63,660 nt of DNA, from positions 1-63,660 of the forward strand of contig JAFAZK010000348.1 of assembly GCA_019239825.1 (NCBI GenBank), in the 5' to 3' direction. The notes beneath the pieces are model-generated. The model ran no database searches, was not told the origin of the DNA, and saw only the letters and a list, made by a program, of their open reading frames with translations. This DNA comes from Verrucomicrobiota bacterium. GTDB lineage: Bacteria; Verrucomicrobiota; Verrucomicrobiia; Chthoniobacterales; JAFAMB01. Numbering within the stretch: the stretch's first letter is position 1; each line of letters begins with the position of its first letter. This document shows positions 1 to 7,944 of this stretch, piece by piece. Position numbers and translations under genes: made by a program.

Positions 1-78
1 GAGGCCATGTTTCCCGCGGACGAGGAGACCGAGCGGGAGCATCTTTTGCTGGTAAACGAGGCGCAGCTGAATGGATGA
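1..78 (+). CDS. C-terminal tail of a gene cut by the window start
   Basis: Frame 1 is open from the first base to a TGA at 76-78 and gives 25 residues ending NEAQLNG, rich in Glu. No domain can be recognised from so short a piece. It is followed directly by an inverted iterated repeat, as are several confirmed gene ends in this window, which mildly supports a real 3' end. A chance open frame of this length is also possible. Confidence 0.35.
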   Translation, partial: EAMFPADEETEREHLLLVNEAQLNG

Positions 79-90
79 CGGGCAAGGGGA

Positions 91-214
91 AGTAATCAGT
101 GATCAGTAATCAGTAATCAGTAGGTCAGTGATCAGTTACAGAAACAAAGCCAAACGCTTTGCTTGCTGGGTCGATTGGACCACTGATTACTGACCTACTG
201 ATTACTGATTACTT
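91..214. repeat. Spacer with inverted iterated arms (AATCAGT words)
   Basis: The left arm (about 91-136) is built from AGTAATCAGT/GATCAGT words. The right arm (about 181-214) is the reverse complement, built from ACTGATTACTGA words. About 45 bp of unrelated sequence lies between. The RNA would fold into a long hairpin between a plus-strand gene end and a minus-strand gene end. Similar elements with the same words lie at about 15680-15765 and 24190-24285. Confidence 0.75.
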
Positions 215-264
215 CCGTTCTGAGGCTATGCCCACCCACGATTGGCCCAGGCACCGCCGCTCTC

Positions 265-1062
265 TCAGCTACGCCTCTTAAGCCTCAGACTCTGCCATGA
301 GCCATCCACGGTCCAACCGCCGTCTACGGCGATCGATTGACCGTTGATGAAACTGCTCTGCTCAGAATCCGCCAGAAACACAACCGCGGCCGCGATATCC
401 TGGGGTGAAGCGAAGCGGCCCATCGGTACCCGATCAGTAATATCTTCATCGGTATAACCGCTGCTGGCTTGATCCGCTACATCCATAGGAGTTTTCACCC
501 AGGCTGGGCACACTGCATTACATCGAACTCCTCGCCCGCCCCATTCCGCAGCCAGCGTTCGAGTCAGACCGATCACGCCATGTTTCGATGCGTTGTAGGC
601 AACCCGATCCGAAATGCCCATTAGACCCGCGATTGATGCGATGTTGACGATACTCCCAGCGCCCTGAGCTAGCATAAGCAAACCGAAAACGCGACAGAGG
701 ATGAAAGGAGCAAGCAGATTCACTTCCAACACACGCCGAAATTGGGTGCCCGAAACCCGTTCCGCCGGCGAAATCGAGCTAATCCCCGCATTGTTAACGA
801 GGACGTCCACTCTCCCCCATTTGGACTTCACGGCTTCACCGAAATTCACCACCAAGTTCTCGTTCGAGATATCTCCGACGTGTTCTATCGCTTCGGCGAA
901 CGGACGGACATCGGCCAATGTTTCGACCGGCGAACGTAGGTCGCTCAAGGCAAGTGCAAATCCACGCTGGGCCAACGCCAGTGCGACCGCTCGGCCAATC
1001 CCTTGAGCGGCTCCCGTAACAACTGCGACGCGGGGAGTGTTTGTTTCGTTTTCGGTCGGCAT
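265..1062 (-). CDS. SDR family NAD(P)-dependent oxidoreductase
   Basis: This 265-residue classical short-chain dehydrogenase/reductase has the Rossmann motif TGAAQGIG near residue 15, the NNAG motif, a catalytic Ser (NIASIAG) and the YNASK pair, followed by the C-terminal DGGWTVDG common in FabG-like enzymes. It should oxidise or reduce a small alcohol or ketone in the cytosol; the substrate cannot be read from sequence. The frame stays open further upstream, but that stretch is a palindromic element (1076-1352), so the ATG at 1062 just before the Rossmann fold is preferred. The element begins 14 bp upstream and must supply the 5' untranslated region. Divergent from the SRPBCC gene. Confidence 0.9.
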   Translation of the reverse strand: MPTENETNTPRVAVVTGAAQGIGRAVALALAQRGFALALSDLRSPVETLADVRPFAEAIEHVGDISNENLVVNFGEAVKSKWGRVDVLVNNAGISSISPAERVSGTQFRRVLEVNLLAPFILCRVFGLLMLAQGAGSIVNIASIAGLMGISDRVAYNASKHGVIGLTRTLAAEWGGRGVRCNAVCPAWVKTPMDVADQASSGYTDEDITDRVPMGRFASPQDIAAAVVFLADSEQSSFINGQSIAVDGGWTVDGSWQSLRLKRRS

Positions 1063-1075
1063 AGGAGAAAGAGTT

Positions 1076-1352
1076 CTGGAGGGGAGCCGCTTTGGCCCGG
1101 AACATACGACTCGTCGACTTTTATTCCAGCACTGGGTAAGTCCGTAGAGTGAGGCAGCAAGCGGCTCCCGGGAACGACCCACGGTGATCGATGCGCGCTT
1201 TGCGTTTCCAATGATTCTGGTTCAACCGATAGAGCTGCAGAACGATGGGCAATTCGCGGGAGCCGCCTGCTGCATCCCGTTTTCGGCGGCAGACGCGGCA
1301 ACACGAATAACGGGGGGGCAGACCTTCACGCGCCAAAGCGGCTCCCCTCCAG
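1076..1352. repeat. MITE-like element with 20-bp perfect terminal inverted repeats (family 1, AGCCGC ends)
   Basis: Both ends carry CTGGAGGGGAGCCGCTTTGG as perfect inverted copies (1076-1095 and 1333-1352). Inside lies a second, nested inverted pair: a GCGGCTCCCGG-type segment near 1160-1178 and a GGGAGCCGCCTGC segment near 1256-1275. At 277 bp it fills most of the divergent promoter region between the SDR and SRPBCC genes. It has no coding capacity of its own. Related copies lie at 36431-36935 and 46005-46276, and hybrid-ended relatives at 14371, 21115 and 23281. Confidence 0.85.
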
Positions 1353-1433
1353 GTCGTCTGCGCTCCTCCATTGCCGTTGTCCTGATACAGCTCTCTCATT
1401 CGTCGTATCGGCGAACATCAAACACTACTTACG

Positions 1434-1892
1434 ATGACAACCAACACCTCAAACACGATCCGACTTCATCGAGTACTCAAAGCTTCTCCGGAGAAAATCT
1501 ATCGCGCGTTTCTGGATGGCGATGCCTTGGTAAAATGGATGCCGCCACATGGGTTTACCGCCAAGGTTCATCATCTGGACGCAAAAGTGGGCGGTACCTA
1601 CAAGATGTCGTTCACCAATTTTACCACCGGTACGAGCCATTCCTTCGGTGGTACCTACGTCGAGTTGCAACCGAACGAACGGATTCGGCACACGGACAAG
1701 TTTGACACCGGGCTGGTCGGAGAGATGGAGACGACAATCGCCTTAAAAGAGGTGCTGTGCGGCACGGAATTAAATATCACCCAGGAAGGCGTGCCGGCTG
1801 CCATTCCGCCCGAGGCCTGCTATCTCGGTTGGCAAGAATCATTGACGCTGCTTGCACAGTTGGTGGAACCGGAAATTCCCGATACGCACTGA
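1434..1892 (+). CDS. SRPBCC / AHSA1-like domain protein
   Basis: A 152-residue protein of the START/Bet v 1-like AHSA1 family. The N-terminus has the usual RVLKASPEKIYRAF pattern, the middle has KVGGTYKMSF, and the end has a LGWQESLTLLAQLVE helix. Members bind small hydrophobic ligands or act in stress and arsenic regulons; the ligand is not readable here. The ATG at 1434 begins the family fold directly. It runs divergently from the SDR gene and converges on the amidotransferase, with only 8 bp between stop codons. Confidence 0.88.
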   Translation: MTTNTSNTIRLHRVLKASPEKIYRAFLDGDALVKWMPPHGFTAKVHHLDAKVGGTYKMSFTNFTTGTSHSFGGTYVELQPNERIRHTDKFDTGLVGEMETTIALKEVLCGTELNITQEGVPAAIPPEACYLGWQESLTLLAQLVEPEIPDTH

Positions 1893-1900
1893 AACTCCGA

Positions 1901-2596
1901 TCACAGCTGATCCAGCCACGCGCTGAACACCTGGCGTGCAACCTGCGCCAGGTGCGGACCAAACTTAGCCGCCTCGTGCCGGAGTTTTCCCGGATCGAGT
2001 CGGTGCGTGGCTAGTTCGTGTGCATGACCGATCAGCCATCGTTCGATCTGAGTATGGTCAGTTTCCAAGTGGAATTGGAGACCGAGTATTTGTTTGCCGA
2101 TGCCAAATGCTTGGTTGGGAAATCCTGGCGTCTGCGCAAGACGTGCGGCTCCTTCCGGAATCTCGAATTGGTCACCATGCCAATGCAGAACCGGCATGGA
2201 TTCCAGACCCGCCAGGATGGATTTGCGGCCTAGATCCGTGAGCTCCAGCAAGCCATAACCAATCTCGACACGACCGGTGGACCTAACTTCGGCGCCGAGG
2301 GCTTGCGCGATCAGCTGTGCACCGAGACAGATGCCCAAGGTTGATTTACCGAGTGCCAGCCGCGCTGCAATCGCCGTCCGTTCGTGAACAAGGAACGGGT
2401 AAGGGTCCGTTTCGTAGACCCCGATCGGGCCACCAAGAACGACTACCAAATCTGGCGAAGAAAGCGCCATGGTATCGATGGGATCTATCCCGACATCTAA
2501 ATAACGAATAGAGTACCCTCTTTCGGTCAATAGCGGTCCGAGAACCCCCAGGTCTTCAAAGGCGACATGGCGAATAGCTAGCGCGGTTTGGCTCAC
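1901..2596 (-). CDS. Class I glutamine amidotransferase (GATase1)
   Basis: About 231 residues with the GATase1 triad: nucleophile Cys in LGICLGAQLIA, and His plus Glu in LQFHLETD. It has the stand-alone architecture of GuaA-N-like amidotransferases (YebM/GMP synthase-like), with no synthetase domain. Substrate unknown. The longest frame starts at a TTG (2668), but the GTG at 2596 is preferred: the family normally begins at the TALAIRHVAFEDLG segment, and a GGAG lies 8 nt upstream of that GTG. It converges on the SRPBCC gene. Confidence 0.85.
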   Translation of the reverse strand: MSQTALAIRHVAFEDLGVLGPLLTERGYSIRYLDVGIDPIDTMALSSPDLVVVLGGPIGVYETDPYPFLVHERTAIAARLALGKSTLGICLGAQLIAQALGAEVRSTGRVEIGYGLLELTDLGRKSILAGLESMPVLHWHGDQFEIPEGAARLAQTPGFPNQAFGIGKQILGLQFHLETDHTQIERWLIGHAHELATHRLDPGKLRHEAAKFGPHLAQVARQVFSAWLDQL

Positions 2597-2911
2597 TCGG
2601 TCAGCTCCAGTTTCGCAAGCAGATTCAAGCTCTTCTTGGTCTGTCCCTCCCAGTCCTCTCAACGGCAATGGGATCTACTTTGGCGGCCGCCAGTCGTTCG
2701 ACCAGACGCGCGAAAGCTCCTTCGTCGGAGCCTCCCTCGTTCATCGGGGTTAACGGAAACGCACTTAAAACACAAAACATGTCCTCTTTTCCTATGGTGT
2801 CCGAGAAACTCCGTCAACCGGTCCATTGTTCCCCCCTTTCCTCGTGTTCAATCCTTTTGCTTTCCGGCTACTTTCGGCTAGGCATATTTCTTCTGATCTA
2901 TTTCGTCAGCT
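2597..2911. other. Divergent intergenic region, nothing recognised
   Basis: This 315-bp gap lies between the amidotransferase start and the proteasome subunit start. It should hold two divergent promoters. No palindrome, repeat or RNA gene could be identified, and the short frames in it look like chance. Confidence 0.4.
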
Positions 2912-3733
2912 ATGGCTCAACAGAATGAAAGAGAGATGACCTGGGGTGGCTCGACGTCGGCGGATGCGAACGATTTTGTTAACGTGCTTCGTCGCCGCGG
3001 TATTGTTCGCGAACCCGAGCATCGAGCCGTACAAGGTCCGGTTCCGGAAACCCAGGGGACGACGATCCTGGCGTTCAAGTTCGCCGATGGTGTTCTCGTG
3101 GCCGGCGACCGGCGAGCGACTATGGGCAACATCGTGATGTACGATCGGACCGAGAAAGTCTTTGAGGTCGACCGGCATTCAGTCATGGCGATCGCCGGTT
3201 CATTTGGAGCCGCCTGGGAAACGGCGCGCACGCTTCAACATTCGTTCCAGTTTTACCGGCGCAGCCAATTGCAGGAGATGAGTCTGGAAGGCAAGGTCCG
3301 CGCACTGGCTAAACTTCTGCGCGACAATCTCGGCATGGTCCTTCAAGGAGTCGGCGTGGTGGTGCCGTTGTTCGCTACTTACGACATTGCTTCACCCGAT
3401 CCGGCCAAAGTCTTTTTCTATGACGCCATGGGAGCGCACTTTGACGCCACTGATTTCGCGGCCAGCGGATCAGGGGGGCCGGCAGTGCGTAGCACGCTTT
3501 ATTATGAAAACGCGTGGGGTCCCACGCCACTGCGACAGCTGGATCAGAAAGGCGCCATCACGATAGCGTTGCGCGCGCTGGATACAGCCGCCGAAGCCGA
3601 CACCGCCACTGGTGGTGTTGACCGTCTCGGTAAGATTTTTCCAATCATCAAAATCCTGAATCAGGACGGGATTACGACCGTGCCGCAAGATGAACTAGCG
3701 GCGTTGTTTCAAGGCGCAACGCATGACAAATGA
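2912..3733 (+). CDS. prcB: 20S proteasome beta subunit, PrcB type
   Basis: This 273-residue protein resembles the actinobacterial proteasome beta subunit PrcB. A propeptide of about 49 residues ends at Gly49, followed by TTILAFKF. Thr50 would be the N-terminal nucleophile after self-cleavage. In mature numbering Asp17 (VAGDRRAT) and Lys33 (TEKV) are in place, and the GSGGPAVRS and TATGG segments match the family. So it looks catalytically competent, unlike an alpha subunit. Known partners in other bacteria are PrcA, an Mpa/ARC ATPase, Dop/PafA and Pup or UBact; none is in this window, and both neighbours are unrelated. It could instead belong to a homomeric beta-like protease. HslV and Anbu fit less well. 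Confidence 0.88.
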   Translation: MAQQNEREMTWGGSTSADANDFVNVLRRRGIVREPEHRAVQGPVPETQGTTILAFKFADGVLVAGDRRATMGNIVMYDRTEKVFEVDRHSVMAIAGSFGAAWETARTLQHSFQFYRRSQLQEMSLEGKVRALAKLLRDNLGMVLQGVGVVVPLFATYDIASPDPAKVFFYDAMGAHFDATDFAASGSGGPAVRSTLYYENAWGPTPLRQLDQKGAITIALRALDTAAEADTATGGVDRLGKIFPIIKILNQDGITTVPQDELAALFQGATHDK

Positions 3734-3777
3734 CAGATTGGGGCGTCGCAGCATTGCCAATTTGTATCTGTCATTTT
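3723..3777. repeat. Short hairpin between convergent genes
   Basis: AAATGACAGAT (about 3728-3738) is matched by its reverse complement ATCTGTCATTT (about 3766-3776), with a 27-nt loop. It overlaps the prcB stop region and precedes the convergent binding-protein gene, so it may act as a bidirectional terminator. It uses the same ATGACA-word style as the iterated arms near 60325-60350. Confidence 0.45.
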
Positions 3778-3783
3778 GGCCGC

Positions 3784-4944
3784 CTATTTGCTATTGGCTA
3801 TTCGCGCAGCACTCATCCACGACGCGGTCGCCTGATCGCTATGACCGAACCCCGGCAACTTGGCGTCCAAGTCGGCAATCGTTTTGATATTGTTCTTGTC
3901 CAACTGTTCCTGAGTAATGAGGACCGGACTGACTTCGATCACCTTTCCCGGATCCTGACCGGCGATCATCAACGCTACCGCACGCAATGAGACTTCACCG
4001 ACAACGGTGGGATTGGTAGCCGAAGTTGCTACCCACGGGCTTCCTTCTTCGCGCATGTCTTGAATATCGGACGTGGACACGTCGGCGCTGTACACCTTGA
4101 TCTTGTCCGCTAAACCGGCCTCAACTGCGCCGAGTTTCACACCGCGGGCAAATTCGTCATACGGAGCAAACACAACTTTAATCTCAGGATGCGCCCGCAG
4201 AACCGCTGCGGTTTGGGACGCAACTGTGGTCGCAGTGTTGCTGTCAACGGCTCCCCATACTGCCTTCTCCGCAATGCCTGGATTCGCTTTCTTGATCTCA
4301 GCCCAAATCTCACCTCGAAGCTCCAGCGGGCGAAATCCGGCCACAAAGACATAACCGGCAGCAAAATTGTTGCCATTGTCTGTCAGCGCTTGGTTGAGGA
4401 CTTGCCGGGCAATTTCATGATCGTTCTGAGAAATCAAAGGTACTTTGGGATTCCCTAGGACGACATCTTTAGCCACAACTTTGATCCCGGCATCGACAGC
4501 TTTTTGGACGACATCTTTCAAAGATTCCGGTTGTCCATGGCTGACAATCAGACCTTGCACACCCAAACTGATGGCTTGTTCGATTTGTTCGCGCTGTAGG
4601 GCCGCATCCTGCTTACCCTGAAAGATGTGGAGGTCGACGCCTAGAGCTTTTGCTTGGCGAGCAACCCCCGCTTCATAGGCTTCAAAATAGTCGCCTTGGG
4701 AAAGGTAACTAACCAAGGCAATTTTAACTCCGCCTTTGTCAAACGGTGCTGGCGCTCCAACAATTCCTCCAGCCAGAGCGGAGTTAAGCAATATTCCTGC
4801 TAGGAACGCGGTAAGGACAATTGGAGCCGAAAAACCGATTTGAATAGGAGCTAAGGAAGGCAATAGAGAGAATCCTCGGTTACCTTTGTTTTCTCCTGCT
4901 AGAGAAGGATGATGGTTGACGTCTGAGCGCAGAAGGAACTTCAT
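3784..4944 (-). CDS. CUT2-type sugar ABC transporter substrate-binding protein (RbsB-like)
   Basis: A 386-residue periplasmic binding protein of the Peripla_BP_4 family. A membrane signal segment (about residues 38-58) follows an unusually long polar N-terminus. The mature part begins near VKIALVSYLSQGDYFEAYEAG and has the IEQAISLGVQGLIVSHG and FAPYDEFARG segments of ribose/autoinducer-type binding proteins. It is the last gene of the upstream permease/ATPase set, with 32 bp to the permease. Sugar specificity is unknown. The start is an ATG; no shorter in-frame ATG precedes the signal segment. Confidence 0.9.
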   Translation of the reverse strand: MKFLLRSDVNHHPSLAGENKGNRGFSLLPSLAPIQIGFSAPIVLTAFLAGILLNSALAGGIVGAPAPFDKGGVKIALVSYLSQGDYFEAYEAGVARQAKALGVDLHIFQGKQDAALQREQIEQAISLGVQGLIVSHGQPESLKDVVQKAVDAGIKVVAKDVVLGNPKVPLISQNDHEIARQVLNQALTDNGNNFAAGYVFVAGFRPLELRGEIWAEIKKANPGIAEKAVWGAVDSNTATTVASQTAAVLRAHPEIKVVFAPYDEFARGVKLGAVEAGLADKIKVYSADVSTSDIQDMREEGSPWVATSATNPTVVGEVSLRAVALMIAGQDPGKVIEVSPVLITQEQLDKNNIKTIADLDAKLPGFGHSDQATASWMSAARIANSK

Positions 4945-4976
4945 AGTTAATTGTGGGTTTTAGTGAGCGATGACCA

Positions 4977-6155
4977 TCAGCGGCGGCCACGACCGATTCC
5001 GAATGTCAACGCCAACGCCCCGACCAGGACGAGACCTTTGACAAAATCTTGGGTATAATAGGGAACGTTGAGCATCGTCAGCCCGTTCAAGACGATGCCC
5101 ACGAAAACCGCTCCCACTGCCGTACCAACTACGTTGGCTCGGCGTTGATTCAGGACAGCAAACCCGATTAACGCGGCGGCGACACTATCGAGAAGCAAGG
5201 ACGAACCGGCGAAGACGTCCCCTCGCCCGACTCGAGCGGCAACAAAGATTCCGCCGAGCGCGGCTAACGTAGCGGAGATAACATAGGCCAGAATGCGATA
5301 CCGTTTTACCGCAGCACCCGCGAGATAGGCTGCAGTTTCATTACCACCGACCGCGTAGAAAACACGTCCCCAACGAGTTTTCTCCATTAGGAACCAAAAC
5401 AGGCAGGCCAACAACGCGACGATAACGACCGGCAGCGGTACGCTGCCCCAGAGTTTGGAGCGGCCGAGTGCGAGAAATGCGGGATCGAAGGAGCCAGTGG
5501 CGACGGAGCCATCGGGTAAATTCAAACCGACGGTAATCGAGCGGCCCGCGCTGGGAATCAGTTGGAGTCCGGCCAACAGAAACATAGTTCCCAGCGTGGC
5601 CAGTAGGTCCGGGATCCGTAACCAAACGATGAGCAGACCATTGAGCAGGCCGATCATCGCGCCGGTCAAGAGAGCCAGAACCACCGTCTGCGCTGCGTTG
5701 AACTGGAGCACAACCATCGCATAGCTGGTCAGCATCAAGGTAAACGCGGCAATGCTGCCGACCGACAAGTCGAAACCGTCCACCGCCAAAGTCACGGTCA
5801 CTCCAATCCCCAGCAGCGCAACCACGGCCACCGATTGCAATACGCTAAGTAAATTATTGATCCGGAAAAATGCGGGCTCACGTGACTGGAAAAAGAAGAT
5901 CAGCACAGCGAGGACGAAGAAGATGGCGTATCGGCCGAGGAAGTAGCCGATTCCTGGAGCGCGTCTAACTTCCTCCGTCGTACCGCTGAGCCGGACTTCG
6001 GAGGACAAGTGCGACTCCGATGCGGTCGGAACCGTGACTCGGTGTGGGTCCATAGACGTATTCGAATCCCCCGACAGAGAAACATCGGCGGTTTCGGAAA
6101 GCGTCCCGCGGCCGCGGGACGAGGACGCCATCCCTGCCTCGATCTCTCCGTTCAC
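4977..6155 (-). CDS. CUT2-type sugar ABC transporter permease (RbsC-like) with repeat-derived N-terminus
   Basis: A 392-residue inner-membrane permease with about 8-10 hydrophobic segments and the RbsC-family signatures DLSVGSIAAF, RWGRVFYAVGGNETAAYLAG and DSVAAALIGFAVL. The GTG start overlaps the ATPase stop (GTGA, 4 bp), which argues for coupled translation and supports the long form. The first 65 residues are polar, which is atypical. Their coding DNA contains the 18-bp palindrome GTCCCGCGGCCGCGGGAC (6103-6120) and a flank that recurs at 48157-48190, so part of this N-terminus comes from a repeat. A later ATG (MASSS, about 6131) is an alternative start. Confidence 0.9.
   Translation of the reverse strand: MNGEIEAGMASSSRGRGTLSETADVSLSGDSNTSMDPHRVTVPTASESHLSSEVRLSGTTEEVRRAPGIGYFLGRYAIFFVLAVLIFFFQSREPAFFRINNLLSVLQSVAVVALLGIGVTVTLAVDGFDLSVGSIAAFTLMLTSYAMVVLQFNAAQTVVLALLTGAMIGLLNGLLIVWLRIPDLLATLGTMFLLAGLQLIPSAGRSITVGLNLPDGSVATGSFDPAFLALGRSKLWGSVPLPVVIVALLACLFWFLMEKTRWGRVFYAVGGNETAAYLAGAAVKRYRILAYVISATLAALGGIFVAARVGRGDVFAGSSLLLDSVAAALIGFAVLNQRRANVVGTAVGAVFVGIVLNGLTMLNVPYYTQDFVKGLVLVGALALTFGIGRGRR
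6103..6134. repeat. Palindrome plus GAGGACGCCATC flank inside a coding region (family 5)
   Basis: A perfect 18-bp palindrome, GTCCCGCGGCCGCGGGAC (6103-6120), is followed by GAGGACGCCATC. The same arrangement, CTCGCGGTCGCGAG then ATGAGGACACCATC, occurs in non-coding DNA at about 48157-48187. Here it sits in frame in the permease N-terminus. Confidence 0.65.
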
Positions 6156-7714
6156 AGGACAGCCCTTTCCAAATCCGAGGTTTCATCGTGTTCGACCACA
6201 CTAATTGCGGCTAGGAAGGAAGCGGAATCACCATTCCGGAGGTCATATAGACCAGCGACTGTATGGTTGCGCATCACGGCAACCAAGTCGGCAACTTCGA
6301 GTGCTTCCTCAACGTCGCTCGTCGCAACCAAAGTGGCCGAATCGGGTGGTCCCGTGCGAATGGCAGTAATCAGGTCGCGGCGAGCCCCTACGTCGACACC
6401 CTGGAACGGCTCATCTAAAAGCAGCAGGCGGTAAGACGCTGCTTGCCACCGGGCGATGACAACCTTTTGCTGGTTACCTCCAGATAACAAATCGAGAGTG
6501 TCGCGGCTGCTGCGGCAGCGGATTCCAAGCGCGCGGATTGATTGTTGGGCAGCAAGTTGTTCCCGGCTCTCATCGACTAGGCCGGTCGGGAACCAGCGGC
6601 GGCGATGCGGAAAGGCAATGGTACCGGCGATATCGCCGCCCGGTGTCGCCGGCGGCAGCAAAGAAGAACGCCAACGATCTTCACCGGCCATGAAGACACC
6701 GGCGGCAATCGCTTCCTGTGGCCCTCGGGGTTGCCAAATACGTTCTGATAAAACAATCTCACCCTCGACGATTCGCGTTAGCCCAAAGATGGCCCCGAGC
6801 AATCGGCTCTTGCCGGATCCTAGCGCACCCGTGAGAGCGAGAACCTGGCCGGTAGCGACCGTAAGATCGAACTTCGGTGCGCCGGGGAGCAATCGAACCT
6901 GGCGCAAAGTTAGCACCGCTTTTCCCGAGGAAGGACCCTTGTGTTCCCGCCCGATTGCATCCAGATCACGACCAATCATGGCCTTGATCGCCGCAGGCAG
7001 ATCGAGAGGACAAACCTGATTCGCTACGATGCGGCCGTTACGCAAGACCACAATGCGGTCTGCCAATCGCCGGATATCTTCCAGCCGGTGAGAAATGTAG
7101 AGGATGCCAACGCCCAACCCTCGAAGTCGATCGACGACCGCAAACAGACGAGCCGCCTCGCCTGCGGACAGACTGGCTGTCGGTTCATCCAGGATTAGAA
7201 CCGCAGCTTTCGTAGCGACGGCTCGGGCAATGGCGACGAGTTGACGATGCGCTGGACCGAGCTCTTCAAAATCCTGTTCGATGTCCAATTCGAGACCAAT
7301 GCCAGCGGCAACCGCTTTTGCGCGTTGCTTTACTTTTCGTTTTCCGGCCAGCGTCCCGAACGTTCCAGCACAGAGATCATCGAGCACCAGGTTCTCGGCC
7401 ACGGAGAGCCCGGGAGCACCGAGTTCATTGGTCGATTGATGAACAATAACGATCCCGTGCTGCCGTGCGATCCGCGGAGAGGCTAACCGGACTTCCTTGC
7501 CCGCCACCAAGATCTGTCCATTGTCTGGTTCGACTACTCCTGCAGCGATCTTTGCCAGAGTCGATTTGCCGGCGCCATTCGCGCCCATTAACGCGACGAC
7601 TTCCCCTTGCCGGACCAAGATTCTGGCCTGATTCAACACCCGGACCGGCCCATACGCCTTGCAGATATCGACGAGCTGCAAGCTGGGAATATCGTGGTGA
7701 GACGAGGCCGGCAT
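6152..7714 (-). CDS. CUT2-type sugar ABC transporter ATPase (RbsA-like, two nucleotide-binding domains)
   Basis: A 520-residue duplicated ABC ATPase. NBD1 has Walker A GANGAGKST and Walker B VLILDEPTAS, but its signature is reduced to LGPAHRQLVAIAR. NBD2 has Walker A GALGSGKS, the signature [14 protein letters not shown] and Walker B LLLLDEPFQGVDVG. Asymmetry between the two halves is normal for the RbsA/MglA/XylG family. It is the first gene of the second importer: ATPase, permease (4-bp overlap), binding protein. The next permease upstream, of the first importer, is 230 bp away, so it may have its own promoter. Confidence 0.92.
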   Translation of the reverse strand: MPASSHHDIPSLQLVDICKAYGPVRVLNQARILVRQGEVVALMGANGAGKSTLAKIAAGVVEPDNGQILVAGKEVRLASPRIARQHGIVIVHQSTNELGAPGLSVAENLVLDDLCAGTFGTLAGKRKVKQRAKAVAAGIGLELDIEQDFEELGPAHRQLVAIARAVATKAAVLILDEPTASLSAGEAARLFAVVDRLRGLGVGILYISHRLEDIRRLADRIVVLRNGRIVANQVCPLDLPAAIKAMIGRDLDAIGREHKGPSSGKAVLTLRQVRLLPGAPKFDLTVATGQVLALTGALGSGKSRLLGAIFGLTRIVEGEIVLSERIWQPRGPQEAIAAGVFMAGEDRWRSSLLPPATPGGDIAGTIAFPHRRRWFPTGLVDESREQLAAQQSIRALGIRCRSSRDTLDLLSGGNQQKVVIARWQAASYRLLLLDEPFQGVDVGARRDLITAIRTGPPDSATLVATSDVEEALEVADLVAVMRNHTVAGLYDLRNGDSASFLAAISVVEHDETSDLERAVL

Positions 7715-7869
7715 GGGTCAGAAGCGGATAAACCATACTGATTTAATAGAGATTAAATTGGGTAGCAAGTGTTTCGTGCGGCTTTTTAGGCGCGAAGCAG
7801 CGCAGCCGGGATTGCCGGGGCGTTAAGTCAGAAACGAAAGGCAAACGCATGGATTATCTCCCAGATCGG

Positions 7870-7890
7870 AATGTGACGCCCCTCCGACCT
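7870..7890. repeat. Solo terminus of a family 1 element
   Basis: CGGAATGTGACGCCCCTCCGACC, on the plus strand near 7867-7889, is the reverse complement of the GGTCGGAGGGGCGTC[G/A]CATTC terminus of the elements at 12839 and 23281. No convincing partner end was found within the 230-bp gap, so this looks like a remnant. The rest of the gap holds a pyrimidine-rich TTTCACTTTTCACCTTCC stretch near 7915-7938 that also occurs near 14675-14695. Confidence 0.5.
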
Positions 7891-7944
7891 AAGTGTTGGT
7901 AACGCTTTTAGCTTTCGCCTTTCACTTTTCACCTTCCCCCCGCC

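Noticed and set aside
91..214. Short repeated words resembling a CRISPR array
   Set aside because: Units are 7-12 bp and degenerate, arms are inverted to each other, and there are no equal-length spacers.
265..1182. Longer SDR reading frame with an extra 40 N-terminal residues
   Set aside because: The extra residues are encoded by a palindromic element and have no SD; the Rossmann fold begins just after the ATG at 1062.
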